A model generated the notes under the pieces. The model ran no database searches. It was not told the origin of the DNA and saw nothing but the letters and a program-made list of their open reading frames with translations. Of a stretch of DNA of 14,183 bases, positions 1 through 7,878 are shown in pieces. Positions within the stretch are counted from its first letter, which is position 1. Every line of letters begins with the position of its first letter. The stretch is from Bacillota bacterium (GTDB lineage Bacteria; Bacillota_E; Sulfobacillia; Sulfobacillales; Sulfobacillaceae). Location of the stretch: the NCBI GenBank assembly GCA_021802375.1, contig JAKAAL010000025.1, forward strand, positions 1 to 14,183. The letters are read 5' to 3'. A program made the translations under genes and the position numbers.

Positions 1-1
1 A

Positions 2-1312
2 ACGGAGGGAGAACCGATGGGGCACTCCATTCGGACCTGTTGGATTGGCATGACCATCGGGAACCATTTGGATCTTTCGGAATCGCTCCGCGGCGAGCTC
101 TATTACGCCTTATTATTGAAAGATGCTGGCTGTCCGGCCAATTCCCAGCAAGTCAGCTCTTGGTTCGGGACAGATGATCGTACCGCGAAACATGCCTTAA
201 AGGTGGTCAATTGGTCCAACTTATTCATGGCGACGCGTTACGCGATTGGCCAATCGAAACCGGGAGCTCCGTGGTGGCAACGGCTCAGCCAAATCGCGTC
301 GGTAGGCCGACGGGGACCCAAGGCGGCTCGCGAACTGGTGGCGATGCGTTGCACGCGAGGAGCGGACGTGGTGCGCCAATTGGGTTGGGTGGCCGTCGCG
401 CCGGAGGCCGTCTTAAATTTGGACGAGCATTGGGACGGATCCGGTCATCCGCAAGGCCTGCACGGTGAGGAGATTCCGCTTTTGGGGAGGATACTCGGAT
501 TCGCTCAAACTGTAGAGATTTATTGGAATCGGTTCGGCCCGGGGGGAGCTCTAGAAGTGGCGCGAGAGCGGCGCGGCACCTGGTTCGATCCGGCTCTGGT
601 CGACATCTTTTTGGCATTGGCGGACAAGCCCCATTACTGGAAGGATCTATCCCAGGTATCCGGTCCTGTGGCTATCGCAGAGCTAGATCCCACGCCCTCC
701 ATAATTTCTCTGACCAGCCTCGATCAGTTGTTGAATATTGCTCGGGTGTTTGGTGAAATCGTGGACGCTAAGTCGTCTTGGACGGCGATGCATTCGGTAC
801 GCACCGCGCGGTACGCGCGGAGCCTGGCGGACATTATGGGACTTGACGCACGATCCCAACAAGAGACACTGCTCGCGGGCTTCTTTCACGACTTGGGAAA
901 GTTGGGCGTCAGCAACTTAGTGTTGGATAAACCCGGCCCGCTGGACGGAGAGGAACGACGCCAAATCGAGACGCATCCCGAGCTTACATACCACATTTTG
1001 GAACCCATTGCCCCGATTAAGGAGATTGCGCAAACAGCCGCCTCCCACCATGAGCGGCTCGATGGCACCGGTTATTACCGGGCTTTGCGCGAGGCCGAGG
1101 TTCCGCTGGGCGCTCAGATTGTGGCGGTGGCCGATGTGTTTGATGCCTTAGCCCATGCCCGGCCGTATCGGCGACAACTTAATATAGAAGAAGTCCTCGA
1201 TATTATGCGTAAGGACAAAGGCAGCAAACTATCCGCCTCGGCCCTAGAGGCCCTGGAGTGGGGTCTTTCCCACCGCGAGAATCAGTTTGCCATCGCACCC
1301 GCCTTGACTTGA
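2..1312 (+). CDS. Tandem HD-GYP domain phosphohydrolase (5' end outside window)
   Basis: Probable cyclic-di-GMP phosphodiesterase or related metal-dependent phosphohydrolase in the cytosol. Numbering from the Met at base 17, the C-terminal half holds a full HD-GYP domain: HD pair in FHDLGK (H291, D292), HHERLDGTGYY at 344-354 in place of the usual HHExxDGxGYP, then DVFDALAHARPYR. The N-terminal half is a second, degraded copy: KDAGC stands where the HD pair should be and HWDGSGHPQGL resembles a GYP loop, so it is probably regulatory or structural. The reading frame is open to base 2 and gives TEGEP directly before MGHSIRTC. From memory, family members read DLTEGQPxGHxxRxC here, so I infer that the true start lies upstream and that the GGAGGG at 4-9 is coding sequence rather than a ribosome site. 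It ends 50 bases before folP. Catalytic activity on c-di-GMP is inferred, not shown. Confidence 0.85.
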   Translation, partial: TEGEPMGHSIRTCWIGMTIGNHLDLSESLRGELYYALLLKDAGCPANSQQVSSWFGTDDRTAKHALKVVNWSNLFMATRYAIGQSKPGAPWWQRLSQIASVGRRGPKAARELVAMRCTRGADVVRQLGWVAVAPEAVLNLDEHWDGSGHPQGLHGEEIPLLGRILGFAQTVEIYWNRFGPGGALEVARERRGTWFDPALVDIFLALADKPHYWKDLSQVSGPVAIAELDPTPSIISLTSLDQLLNIARVFGEIVDAKSSWTAMHSVRTARYARSLADIMGLDARSQQETLLAGFFHDLGKLGVSNLVLDKPGPLDGEERRQIETHPELTYHILEPIAPIKEIAQTAASHHERLDGTGYYRALREAEVPLGAQIVAVADVFDALAHARPYRRQLNIEEVLDIMRKDKGSKLSASALEALEWGLSHRENQFAIAPALT

Positions 1313-1335
1313 CCGACAGGCCTTTTTAAAATGAG

Positions 1336-1363
1336 CCCAGTACTGACACGAGGTGACACTGGG
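1336..1363 (+). promoter_or_regulatory. Hairpin around the folP ribosome-binding site
   Basis: CCCAGT at 1336-1341 is perfectly complementary to ACTGGG at 1358-1363. The loop carries the folP Shine-Dalgarno GAGGTGA (1350-1356), and the right arm includes the first base of the GTG start. A small inner CAC/GTG pairing could close around the GAG of the ribosome site. It might damp folP translation. Only the complementarity is seen; regulation is inference. Confidence 0.35.
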
Positions 1364-2187
1364 TGGGCCTACGCAGGTTTCAGTTTAACGATAAAGAGAT
1401 AGCACTCGGTGCCAAGACCTATATCATGGGAATTTTGAATGTGACGCCAGACTCCTTTTCAGATGGAGGACGATATCTCGGAGTCGACGCCGCGACGAGG
1501 CAAGCTGCCGTCTTGATCGAGTCCGGTGCCGATTTTATTGACCTTGGCGCGGAATCGACGCGTCCGGGATACCAACCGGTGACGACCGAAGAAGAGTGGC
1601 AGCGCCTCGGTCCGGTGCTAAAGGCATTGCGCCAAATCTTCCCCAAAATAGCGCTATCGGTCGATACCCAAAAGGCCGAGACGGCGCATCGTGCCGTGCA
1701 ATCGGGGGCGGATATCATTAATGACGTGGGGGGAGACCTCGGCGATCCTCGCATGCTGGCCACGCTTAGCTCAACCCGAGCCGGGTACGTCATGATGTAT
1801 AATCGGGAGCCACGAGCTCCGGCCAATATGGCCGACATGGTGTCCCAATTTCAACGACGACTTAGAGAAGCGCACGAATTCGGGATCGCCGAGTCCCGCA
1901 TCTTAGTGGATCCAGGTTTAGGGTTTGCGTATGGACTGGAGGACAACTGGCGGGTGTTAGGGCAACTCGAGCAATTAAAAGGCCTCGGTGCAGGCATGCT
2001 GGTCGGCCCGAGCCGCAAGCGATTCTTAGGGACCTTAACGGGTGCCGGCCCAGATCAAAGGGACTTTGCTACGGCTAGTCTCGCAAGCCTAGCCGTGGGG
2101 AGCGGGATGGATGTGGTGCGCGTCCATGAAGTCGCCGGAGTCCGGCAGGCATTATTAGTGGCGGATCGGTGGTGGCGGCATGGCTGA
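1363..2187 (+). CDS. folP: Dihydropteroate synthase
   Basis: Joins 6-hydroxymethyl-dihydropterin diphosphate to p-aminobenzoate to give dihydropteroate in cytosolic folate synthesis; the target of sulfonamides. The 274 residues are normal family length and form the expected TIM barrel: NVTPDSFSDGG (26-36), DLGAESTRPG (60-69), SVDTQKAE (99-106), INDVGG (119-124), DPGLGF (183-188), GPSRKRFLG (215-223) and RVHE (253-256). The SRK lysine that contacts substrate is present. One oddity is that the usual GFGKT/GFAKT reads GFAYG here, so the lysine is replaced by Tyr190. The GTG start is supported by GAGGTGA six bases upstream and by the fit of the N-terminus. The end overlaps folB by 8 bases, which suggests translational coupling with folB and folK. 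Confidence 0.96.
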   Translation: MGLRRFQFNDKEIALGAKTYIMGILNVTPDSFSDGGRYLGVDAATRQAAVLIESGADFIDLGAESTRPGYQPVTTEEEWQRLGPVLKALRQIFPKIALSVDTQKAETAHRAVQSGADIINDVGGDLGDPRMLATLSSTRAGYVMMYNREPRAPANMADMVSQFQRRLREAHEFGIAESRILVDPGLGFAYGLEDNWRVLGQLEQLKGLGAGMLVGPSRKRFLGTLTGAGPDQRDFATASLASLAVGSGMDVVRVHEVAGVRQALLVADRWWRHG

Positions 2188-2539
2188 CATGATTCGTCTC
2201 CATGATTTGAGGTTCCAAGTATGTCATGGAGTGCTCGAACATGAGCGGACGGTGGCTCAAGAATTTTCGGTAGACGTGACGCTCGATGTGGACTTACGCA
2301 GCGCCGGACAATCGGACCGGATTCAAGATACCGTGAATTATGCGGACGTAGCCGATGTGGTGGCCCGGGTGATGCAGGGGCCGAGCAAGAAACTCATTGA
2401 AAGTTTAGCAGAGTCCATTTGTGATGAGATTTTGGACCGATGGTGTGGGCTGACCGTTACAGTAAGAATTCGGAAGATGGCCCCTCCCCTAAAGATGGTG
2501 TCCGGATGGGTGGAGGTCGAATTGACGCGACATGCCTAG
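2180..2539 (+). CDS. folB: Dihydroneopterin aldolase
   Basis: Cleaves 7,8-dihydroneopterin to 6-hydroxymethyl-dihydropterin and glycolaldehyde, supplying the pterin that FolK and FolP use. The 119 residues match the family's usual size. Compared with the Staphylococcus aureus enzyme from memory, the key residues fall at the same positions: Glu22 in HGVLEHER, Tyr54 in VNYADV, Glu74 in LIESLAE, and the catalytic lysine at Lys99 in RIRKMAPP. The start at 2180 overlaps the end of folP by 8 bases; an ATG three codons later (2189) is also possible and would not touch any motif. The stop at 2537-2539 lies inside the first codons of folK. Assignment is firm. Confidence 0.95.
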   Translation: MADMIRLHDLRFQVCHGVLEHERTVAQEFSVDVTLDVDLRSAGQSDRIQDTVNYADVADVVARVMQGPSKKLIESLAESICDEILDRWCGLTVTVRIRKMAPPLKMVSGWVEVELTRHA

Positions 2540-3815
2540 CATCAGGACGTATCTCGGCCTGGGATCTAATCTTGGCGATCGGCGAAGGTTTCTGCGAGAC
2601 GGCGTGCGCGGGATAAGCCGTCTGGGATTCATCGAAGGCCTTTCACCGATCTACCAAACCGCGCCCATAGGGGGGCCCGCCCAAGGTCATTATCTCAACC
2701 AGGTGGTATGCCTCAACACGGATCTGCTACCGAACGACTTGCTGAGTCAGTGCCAACGTATTGAAACCGAGGCCGGGCGCACCCGAGAAGAACGCTTTGG
2801 CCCGCGGACCCTCGATGTGGACATTCTTTTGTACGGCGAGCAGATCATCCAAGAAGACGGATTAACGGTCCCACACCCCCGGATTTATGAGCGGCGCTTT
2901 GTCCTGGACCCGCTCTATACTTTACAACCAGATTTAGTGCTCCCGGGTGGAGAATTGCTAGAACACCTAAGGCCTCAGGTAATGGACCAAGTGGTTATAC
3001 CGTTCCAGGAGACTGGGTTTGAGTGGGAATCGGATTTTCTAGCGACTCTGGCTTCCCGGGATCCCGACGTTATCGGGATGAGCGAAGTGGATTCTACGAA
3101 TCTCGAAATTCGGCGGCGACAATCTCTGGGCCAAGCAGCAAACGGATTGACGGTCGTGGCAGAAGAGCAGACCGAGGGCCGGGGGCGATTAGGTCGTGTC
3201 TGGGCTTCCCCACCGGGGACTGGACTTTATCTATCGCGGCTGGTGATACCAAACCGGGGGCTCGATCCCTTGTTAGGTTTTGCAGTGGCGGTGGCGTTGT
3301 CGCAAACCGTGGCCAGCCTAACTGGACTGCAACCAGGCCTAAAATGGCCCAACGACGGAATCCTGCAGGGCAAGAAGTACGCGGGAATCCTGGTTGAGGC
3401 CGGCGCCTCTCCTTCGCCATTTGCCATTATAGGCATCGGGACCAACATACATGGGGAGGTGGATCCAGAATTTCCGACGGGTATTACCCTTGACAAGGCA
3501 GCCAAGCGCGTTGTCGACCGGGTCCTATTCTTTGAACAGCTCATGCACCGCCTCGACTATTGGATTCGGATGTGGGAGGACCAAAACGCTGACCAGGTGC
3601 TCGACGCGTGGCGCAGCTACCACCTGTTCCAAGGGGCCTTAGTGCATATCTGGCAAAATAAGCGAGTGGTGCTGGAAGGAACGGTAGAGGATGTGGACGA
3701 AACGGGACGGCTCCGAATTCGACGACCGGACGGATCGGTGGAGGCCATCGGGGCCGGTGAGGTCAGCGTGCGCTTACAAACCGGGGCTTATGCGCCATCG
3801 GTCCCGAGCCGTTAG
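2532..3815 (+). CDS. folK: HPPK (FolK) fused to biotin-protein ligase (BirA-type)
   Basis: A single open frame of 427 residues with two complete enzymes. Residues 1 to about 155 are 6-hydroxymethyl-dihydropterin pyrophosphokinase, which makes the diphosphate used by FolP: LGLGSNLGDR (8-17), FGPRTLDVDILLYG (89-102) with metal-binding D95 and D97, and VPHPRIYERRFVLDPL (113-128). After a short linker, about residues 165-427 are a biotin-[acetyl-CoA-carboxylase] ligase: DSTN (187-190), TEGRGRLGRVW (214-224, the biotinyl-AMP loop), KWPND (271-275), KYAGILVE (282-289) and a C-terminal SH3-like domain around 366-414. The N-terminal DNA-binding domain of repressor-type BirA is absent, so the ligase half is group I and not a biotin-operon repressor. 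HPPK alone is normally about 160 residues, and I do not know this fusion as a standard architecture. Start ATG overlaps folB by 8 bases. Confidence 0.93.
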   Translation: MPSIRTYLGLGSNLGDRRRFLRDGVRGISRLGFIEGLSPIYQTAPIGGPAQGHYLNQVVCLNTDLLPNDLLSQCQRIETEAGRTREERFGPRTLDVDILLYGEQIIQEDGLTVPHPRIYERRFVLDPLYTLQPDLVLPGGELLEHLRPQVMDQVVIPFQETGFEWESDFLATLASRDPDVIGMSEVDSTNLEIRRRQSLGQAANGLTVVAEEQTEGRGRLGRVWASPPGTGLYLSRLVIPNRGLDPLLGFAVAVALSQTVASLTGLQPGLKWPNDGILQGKKYAGILVEAGASPSPFAIIGIGTNIHGEVDPEFPTGITLDKAAKRVVDRVLFFEQLMHRLDYWIRMWEDQNADQVLDAWRSYHLFQGALVHIWQNKRVVLEGTVEDVDETGRLRIRRPDGSVEAIGAGEVSVRLQTGAYAPSVPSR

Positions 3816-4176
3816 GGCTCACCGCCATCCAACTGGCGCTTTTGACACGACAGGAGGAAACAGCCTAGTTGCTCGAGGTCTCTTCTGCGTCTTAAACTTA
3901 AAACAGTCTCTGCGCCACTTGGATCGAGTCTCCATCAATTCTTTGCGTGCGAGGGACGGCACCTAGTGTGGACAGGGGCATCCTCGCATATTGGAATCGA
4001 CTTGCATGGATGGCACAACTACGCGATTTTGCTCATTTGAGAAGCGCCAGACGACGTGCCATGGGTCGGGAACGGTTGTCAACCCGCTCTCGATGTGCCA
4101 GGGTAAAAGCATTCGGACTCATTAGCACCAGGACGGGCCCGCCTGATGATGAGAGGAACGGGAAGGAGATGCCCTG
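3816..4176 (+). other. 361-base gap without a convincing gene
   Basis: I see no recognisable protein, RNA gene or clear terminator. A strong Shine-Dalgarno, AGGAGG at 3852-3857, is followed by TTG at 3869, but that frame stops after eight codons at a TAA. In many Firmicutes coaX follows birA, so this could be the remnant of a lost downstream gene, though nothing recognisable as CoaX remains. An overlapping frame without a start (running to TAG at 3866-3868) reads IGPEPLGLTAIQLALLTRQ near its end and looks mildly protein-like. Both points are weak. Confidence 0.3.
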
Positions 4177-4968
4177 TTGACGGAAGCGAAGAGAGTTGCC
4201 TCGGGTTTGGGTTCCAAAGAGACCATCATGACGGATGAAGGAATGACCATGATGGCCGAGGGGCTTAAGAGATCCCGGCGGGAGAACGACATGTCGCAAT
4301 CGCCCATCGTGCTTGAAGTGTTAAAACACTTGGGCGCAAACCGAACGGTGCTGGACATTGGAGCGGGGATCGGACGATTCACGATGCCCCTTGCTGAAGC
4401 AGGTTGCCGAGTGACGGCATTGGAGCCCTCATCTACAATGCGGGCGCATTTGGATGATGCCTTGCAAGAAAAGAGTATGGCGGGGGCCGTTACGGTTATT
4501 CCAAACCCGTGGCCTCACGCATTCGAAAACCACTTTGAAGTTGTGTTGGCTGCTTATGTCGTGCATTTTGCTAGGGATCCTGCTCAATTTATCAAGGCCA
4601 TGCAAGATACGGCTACCGAACGCTGTGTTTTGGCGGTTCATGTTGACTCGATGATGGGACCCTTAGAAGAGTTATGGCCCGTGTTTCATCCGGACCAAGC
4701 ACCTTTGCACATGAGGGTGTTTTCCGATGTCTATCCTTTACTGCTAGAAGCCGGCATTGTCGCCAATGTAACTGTCATCGAACAGGGATCACCACGCTTT
4801 ACGGATTCGGCTTCAGCCACCTCAATGTTGGCCCGGCGTTTGGCTATACAGGACGACCCCCAAGCGTTAGAACGGCTCACAAGCTGGGTAACCCAACATT
4901 GGGATCGGGTCACGGGTCGGCGTAGACGGTCGGCCATTATATCGTGGCGTCCGGAGTCCGTGAACTAG
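4177..4968 (+). CDS. Class I SAM-dependent methyltransferase, substrate unknown
   Basis: Cytosolic methyltransferase of the seven-strand Rossmann type. Motif I, VLDIGAGIGRFT, is at residues 58-69; the acidic residue that binds the SAM ribose is Glu83 in TALEPS; VVLAAYVVHF near 119-128 fits motif IV. There is no membrane segment. The TTG start is preferred because GGAAGGAG at 4161-4168 lies eight bases before it. Internal ATGs at residues 18, 23 and 25 could be alternative starts but lack an equally good ribosome site. The first 40 residues are charged and Met-rich and match nothing I recognise. It stands alone between the folate block and the sulfation operon, converging on the latter with about 160 bases between stops, so context does not reveal its substrate. 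A small-molecule methyltransferase is the most that can be said. Confidence 0.8.
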   Translation: MTEAKRVASGLGSKETIMTDEGMTMMAEGLKRSRRENDMSQSPIVLEVLKHLGANRTVLDIGAGIGRFTMPLAEAGCRVTALEPSSTMRAHLDDALQEKSMAGAVTVIPNPWPHAFENHFEVVLAAYVVHFARDPAQFIKAMQDTATERCVLAVHVDSMMGPLEELWPVFHPDQAPLHMRVFSDVYPLLLEAGIVANVTVIEQGSPRFTDSASATSMLARRLAIQDDPQALERLTSWVTQHWDRVTGRRRRSAIISWRPESVN

Positions 4969-5126
4969 GGGAGGGGTGTGGACGGGATTCCTCTTGTGTC
5001 TTTTGACTATGTAAGTCATGTTGTGAAAACTCAACGCGACACCTTCCATGGTGTGGGAAATGACGCCTTGCGACCGTGGGCTCGGTGTGGACTTAGATTT
5101 GCCGGCGAATCCGCGCGGTAAGGTCT

Positions 5127-6716
5127 TTAGCTGTGTGTAGCATCGCGTTTTGGGGCACCCATCAAAAATGCCAACGGTGCCCGAATACCGATCGGAAGGG
5201 ATGGCGCGATGCGGATCCAATCACGGGGGGTGAAAAACCCAACGAGTCGTAAGAAGATGACAATAAGGAGGGGTGTGGCGATCAGTGTGCCTGCGGCGAG
5301 TAACCCGGACGTGAAGCGCCCTTCGGTACTGGCGGCGCCCCTGGCCCATTGATACCCCGCCCACGCCACCGGAATGCTAGCCAGTGCCAATCGGGGCAAC
5401 CATTGCCACAATCCCTCCCCCCACCCGAGATTCAAGCGAGGAAAGAGGTGAGCGAAAAGATAAAGAGTGCCGAACGTACTCCCAATCAGGCTACCGACTA
5501 GGATGCCTAAGAGCCCGTAATGCGGAGCTAGGGCTAGGCTTATGGACAATTTAAGGAGTGCGGTGAAGGCAGTATAATAACTGGTGAGCCGCGGTTGAAG
5601 TTGGCCCCGCAACACCGTGGTGCCAATCCCGGTCAGGTTGCTGGTCGTATAGGCACCCACCATTAACACGAAAACCAAAGATTCATGAGGGTAGGAACGA
5701 CCCATCCAGGCTTTCATCAACAGAGGCAGCGACACCATTAGCGAAGCACTCATTAGAAAGCTGAGTAGGGCGAGGTAACGGCTCGCAGACACATAGGCTT
5801 GGCGAAGGGTATCCCTATCCGTGACCTGCGATACGGCTGGCAATAAAGCACCCATGAGACTTAGGGGCACTCGCCGTACGGTGTTGCCGAGCTTGTAATT
5901 TATTTGATACATGGTGACCCAGAGTAGTCCCGCATAGAGTCCTGTCAGAATCCGATCGGTTTCATAGATGATTTGGTTGGCCACGTTATTAATTTGCAAC
6001 CAACCACCGTACGACAAGAGTGCCCGGACTAATGATCGAGGGATTCGCCCCGGGGCATAAAATAGACGACCATGGAGCACAGGCCACACTTTCCATACGG
6101 ACAGGGTGGTCACGAATCCTGAGGATACCCAAAGGCCCCAGGCAAAGGCATAAAGTCCTTGATGTCCCCTAAGAGCGACTAATACGACGGTGTAGTTCAC
6201 TACTTGCGATCCAATACGTAATGCTGCTTGCCAACGCATCCATTGATAAGCACTGATTAAGGCGCCTATGCTGTTGCTGATCAAATTGAAAAACAAGGCT
6301 CCATAAACCAACCAAAAGACCGGGATGACTTGAGGCAAAAGCTTATGCGGAACGCCAAACCATCGCGTCAGATGGCTAACCACCATCCACGCGACTGGCA
6401 ACAGTAAAGTTCCGATAGTTAGGTAGGCGAGAACACCGATCGTGATAATTTGGCGAAGACCGTCATGGTCCTCTAGGCGACGGGCAAGTTGGGCCACAAA
6501 AGTTCCCCCCAAACCCATGTCAAACACAGAAAAATATCCAGAAAAACCCGAGATGATGACCCATATGCCGTAGCCTACAGGGCCAATCATGGGCAGGATT
6601 AAAGGGAGTGCCATCAAACCGAGTACCATCGTCGCCACTTGGGCCAGAATCAACGCCAACGAATTCCCTATCACCCGATGGCCACGAGATATTGTCCGCA
6701 AGTTATAGGTGTTCAT
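5127..6716 (-). CDS. Wzx-like polysaccharide flippase (MOP/MVF superfamily)
   Basis: Integral membrane protein of 529 residues, rich in hydrophobic segments throughout (roughly 12-14 helices by eye), opening with RVIGNSLALILAQVATMVLG and GPVGYGIWVIISGFSGYFSVFDMGLG, the pattern of Wzx/RfbX lipid-linked-oligosaccharide flippases. The segment ALLSYGGWLQINNVANQII.ETDRILTGLY matches the central half-repeat of the family. It would move a lipid-linked sugar or similar polar-headed molecule from the cytosolic to the outer face. The start lies 14 bases inside the 3' end of sat, so it is the last gene of the cysC-sulfotransferase-sat operon; its own ribosome site is weak, which fits coupling. The likely cargo is a product sulfated by the upstream genes, but no glycosyltransferase is in view to prove a sugar substrate. 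Confidence 0.85.
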   Translation of the reverse strand: MNTYNLRTISRGHRVIGNSLALILAQVATMVLGLMALPLILPMIGPVGYGIWVIISGFSGYFSVFDMGLGGTFVAQLARRLEDHDGLRQIITIGVLAYLTIGTLLLPVAWMVVSHLTRWFGVPHKLLPQVIPVFWLVYGALFFNLISNSIGALISAYQWMRWQAALRIGSQVVNYTVVLVALRGHQGLYAFAWGLWVSSGFVTTLSVWKVWPVLHGRLFYAPGRIPRSLVRALLSYGGWLQINNVANQIIYETDRILTGLYAGLLWVTMYQINYKLGNTVRRVPLSLMGALLPAVSQVTDRDTLRQAYVSASRYLALLSFLMSASLMVSLPLLMKAWMGRSYPHESLVFVLMVGAYTTSNLTGIGTTVLRGQLQPRLTSYYTAFTALLKLSISLALAPHYGLLGILVGSLIGSTFGTLYLFAHLFPRLNLGWGEGLWQWLPRLALASIPVAWAGYQWARGAASTEGRFTSGLLAAGTLIATPLLIVIFLRLVGFFTPRDWIRIAPSLPIGIRAPLAFLMGAPKRDATHS

Positions 6717-7878
6717 CGTAGTACTCTTGTAAAATTGATGTGACCTCGGTTCGCGAAAACTCGGGAGGGATGGGATATCCCGACTGCAGCCGCGACCGTA
6801 TTTCGGTGCCCGACAGAGTCACGCGTGAATCGGGCTGATGTGGGCAAGTCTTAGTGGAAGCCATGCTGGCGCACTGTTTACAATAAAAGGCGTCTTCATA
6901 AAATAGAAGCTGAATGCCCAGTTCATCGGGGGTGAACGTTTCTAGCAGGTGGTGAGCATCGTAGGGCCCGTAGAAGTCTCCCACTCCAGCATGGTTGCGT
7001 CCCACGATAAAATGTGTCGCGCCGTAGTTGCGGCGGACTAAGCTGTGGAGCATGGCTTCACGCGGGCCAGCATACCGCATGGGCCCCGTGTATGCGCCCA
7101 GGAACACACGGTTTTGGGGGTACCAGCGCTGTAATATCGCGTGGTAGGTGCGAATCCGCACAGTGGGAGGAATGTCATCCGATTTGGTTGGTCCAACCAG
7201 CGGATGGAGAAATAAGCCATCCATCGACTCCAAGGCACTTTTTTGGATGTATTCGTGTGCACGATGTATCGGATTTCTCGTTTGAAAAGCCACGATACGT
7301 TGCCAACCTCTTTGCTGAAACACCTTCTGGACACGCCCCGGGACCCATTCTAGCCCATGTCTCAACCAAGGCGCCTGGAATATTTCCACAGCACCCGCTA
7401 AATAAATCGGGCCATTTTGGAGCGCGCCTCGTACACCCGGATGGGTCGGGTCAAGTGTACCATAGATGTGCAGAGCCTCTGCTTCACGATCAGGCCGATA
7501 CCAAGAATCCAAAAACATGCGACCGTGGGGATGACCGGTAGAGTCGGTCAAAAGAATCCATTTGCCACGCACGAGGTCATGGGTTACCAGTTCGCTCACC
7601 GATATCGTAATTGGAATAGGCCAAACGCTTCCGTCCTGGAGTCGGAGATTTGTGATGATAGAGTCATGGTCATTAGGACCGACAAAGCCGCTTAACGGCA
7701 GATACGCGCCGCTGGCTAATTGATACAGGTCTGCTATTTCTCGGGCTTTTAGCACAATGCGGACAGTACTGGAATCTCGATTAAATTGTGCCAAGGCGTC
7801 TAAAGGTGCCACCCGTACGCCGAAGGCTGCCAAAGACGTTTCAGTACTCAAAGGATGTCGATACGAACACATGGGCAT
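6703..7878 (-). CDS. sat: Sulfate adenylyltransferase (ATP sulfurylase)
   Basis: Makes adenosine 5'-phosphosulfate (APS) and diphosphate from ATP and sulfate. The 391 residues are the size of bacterial single-domain Sat and carry the family motifs: QTRNPIHRAHEY (199-210) with the two active-site histidines, GPMRYAGPREA (265-275) and GRNHAGVGDFYG (293-304). A likely zinc site, YCKQCASMASTKTCPH (332-347), supplies Cys333, Cys336, Cys345 and His347, as in many bacterial and archaeal enzymes. I chose the ATG at 7878 because GGAGG (7890-7886) lies seven bases upstream and because it forms a TAATG overlap with the sulfotransferase stop. The GTG at 7884 sits almost inside the ribosome site. With cysC and a sulfotransferase in the same operon and no reductase, its APS probably goes to PAPS for sulfuryl transfer rather than to reduction. 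Confidence 0.95.
   Translation of the reverse strand: MPMCSYRHPLSTETSLAAFGVRVAPLDALAQFNRDSSTVRIVLKAREIADLYQLASGAYLPLSGFVGPNDHDSIITNLRLQDGSVWPIPITISVSELVTHDLVRGKWILLTDSTGHPHGRMFLDSWYRPDREAEALHIYGTLDPTHPGVRGALQNGPIYLAGAVEIFQAPWLRHGLEWVPGRVQKVFQQRGWQRIVAFQTRNPIHRAHEYIQKSALESMDGLFLHPLVGPTKSDDIPPTVRIRTYHAILQRWYPQNRVFLGAYTGPMRYAGPREAMLHSLVRRNYGATHFIVGRNHAGVGDFYGPYDAHHLLETFTPDELGIQLLFYEDAFYCKQCASMASTKTCPHQPDSRVTLSGTEIRSRLQSGYPIPPEFSRTEVTSILQEYYDEHL

Noticed and set aside
4..19. GGAGGG plus ATG at 17 as the true start of the HD-GYP gene
   Set aside because: The frame is open upstream and TEGEP directly before the Met fits the family's conserved N-terminal region, so the Shine-Dalgarno match is probably coincidental.
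285..617. 110-codon minus-strand frame inside the HD-GYP gene
   Set aside because: Arg/Pro-rich shadow of a GC-rich real gene.
3947..4180. 77-codon frame before the methyltransferase
   Set aside because: Arg-rich, no recognised motif, no clear ribosome site; looks like chance, though a decayed gene cannot be excluded.
5004..5018. TGACT-ATGTA-AGTCA hairpin between the convergent methyltransferase and flippase genes as a terminator
   Set aside because: Only five weak pairs and no following U-run on either strand.
7014..7541. 175-codon plus-strand frame inside sat
   Set aside because: Antisense to a complete, motif-bearing sat; composition typical of a shadow frame.
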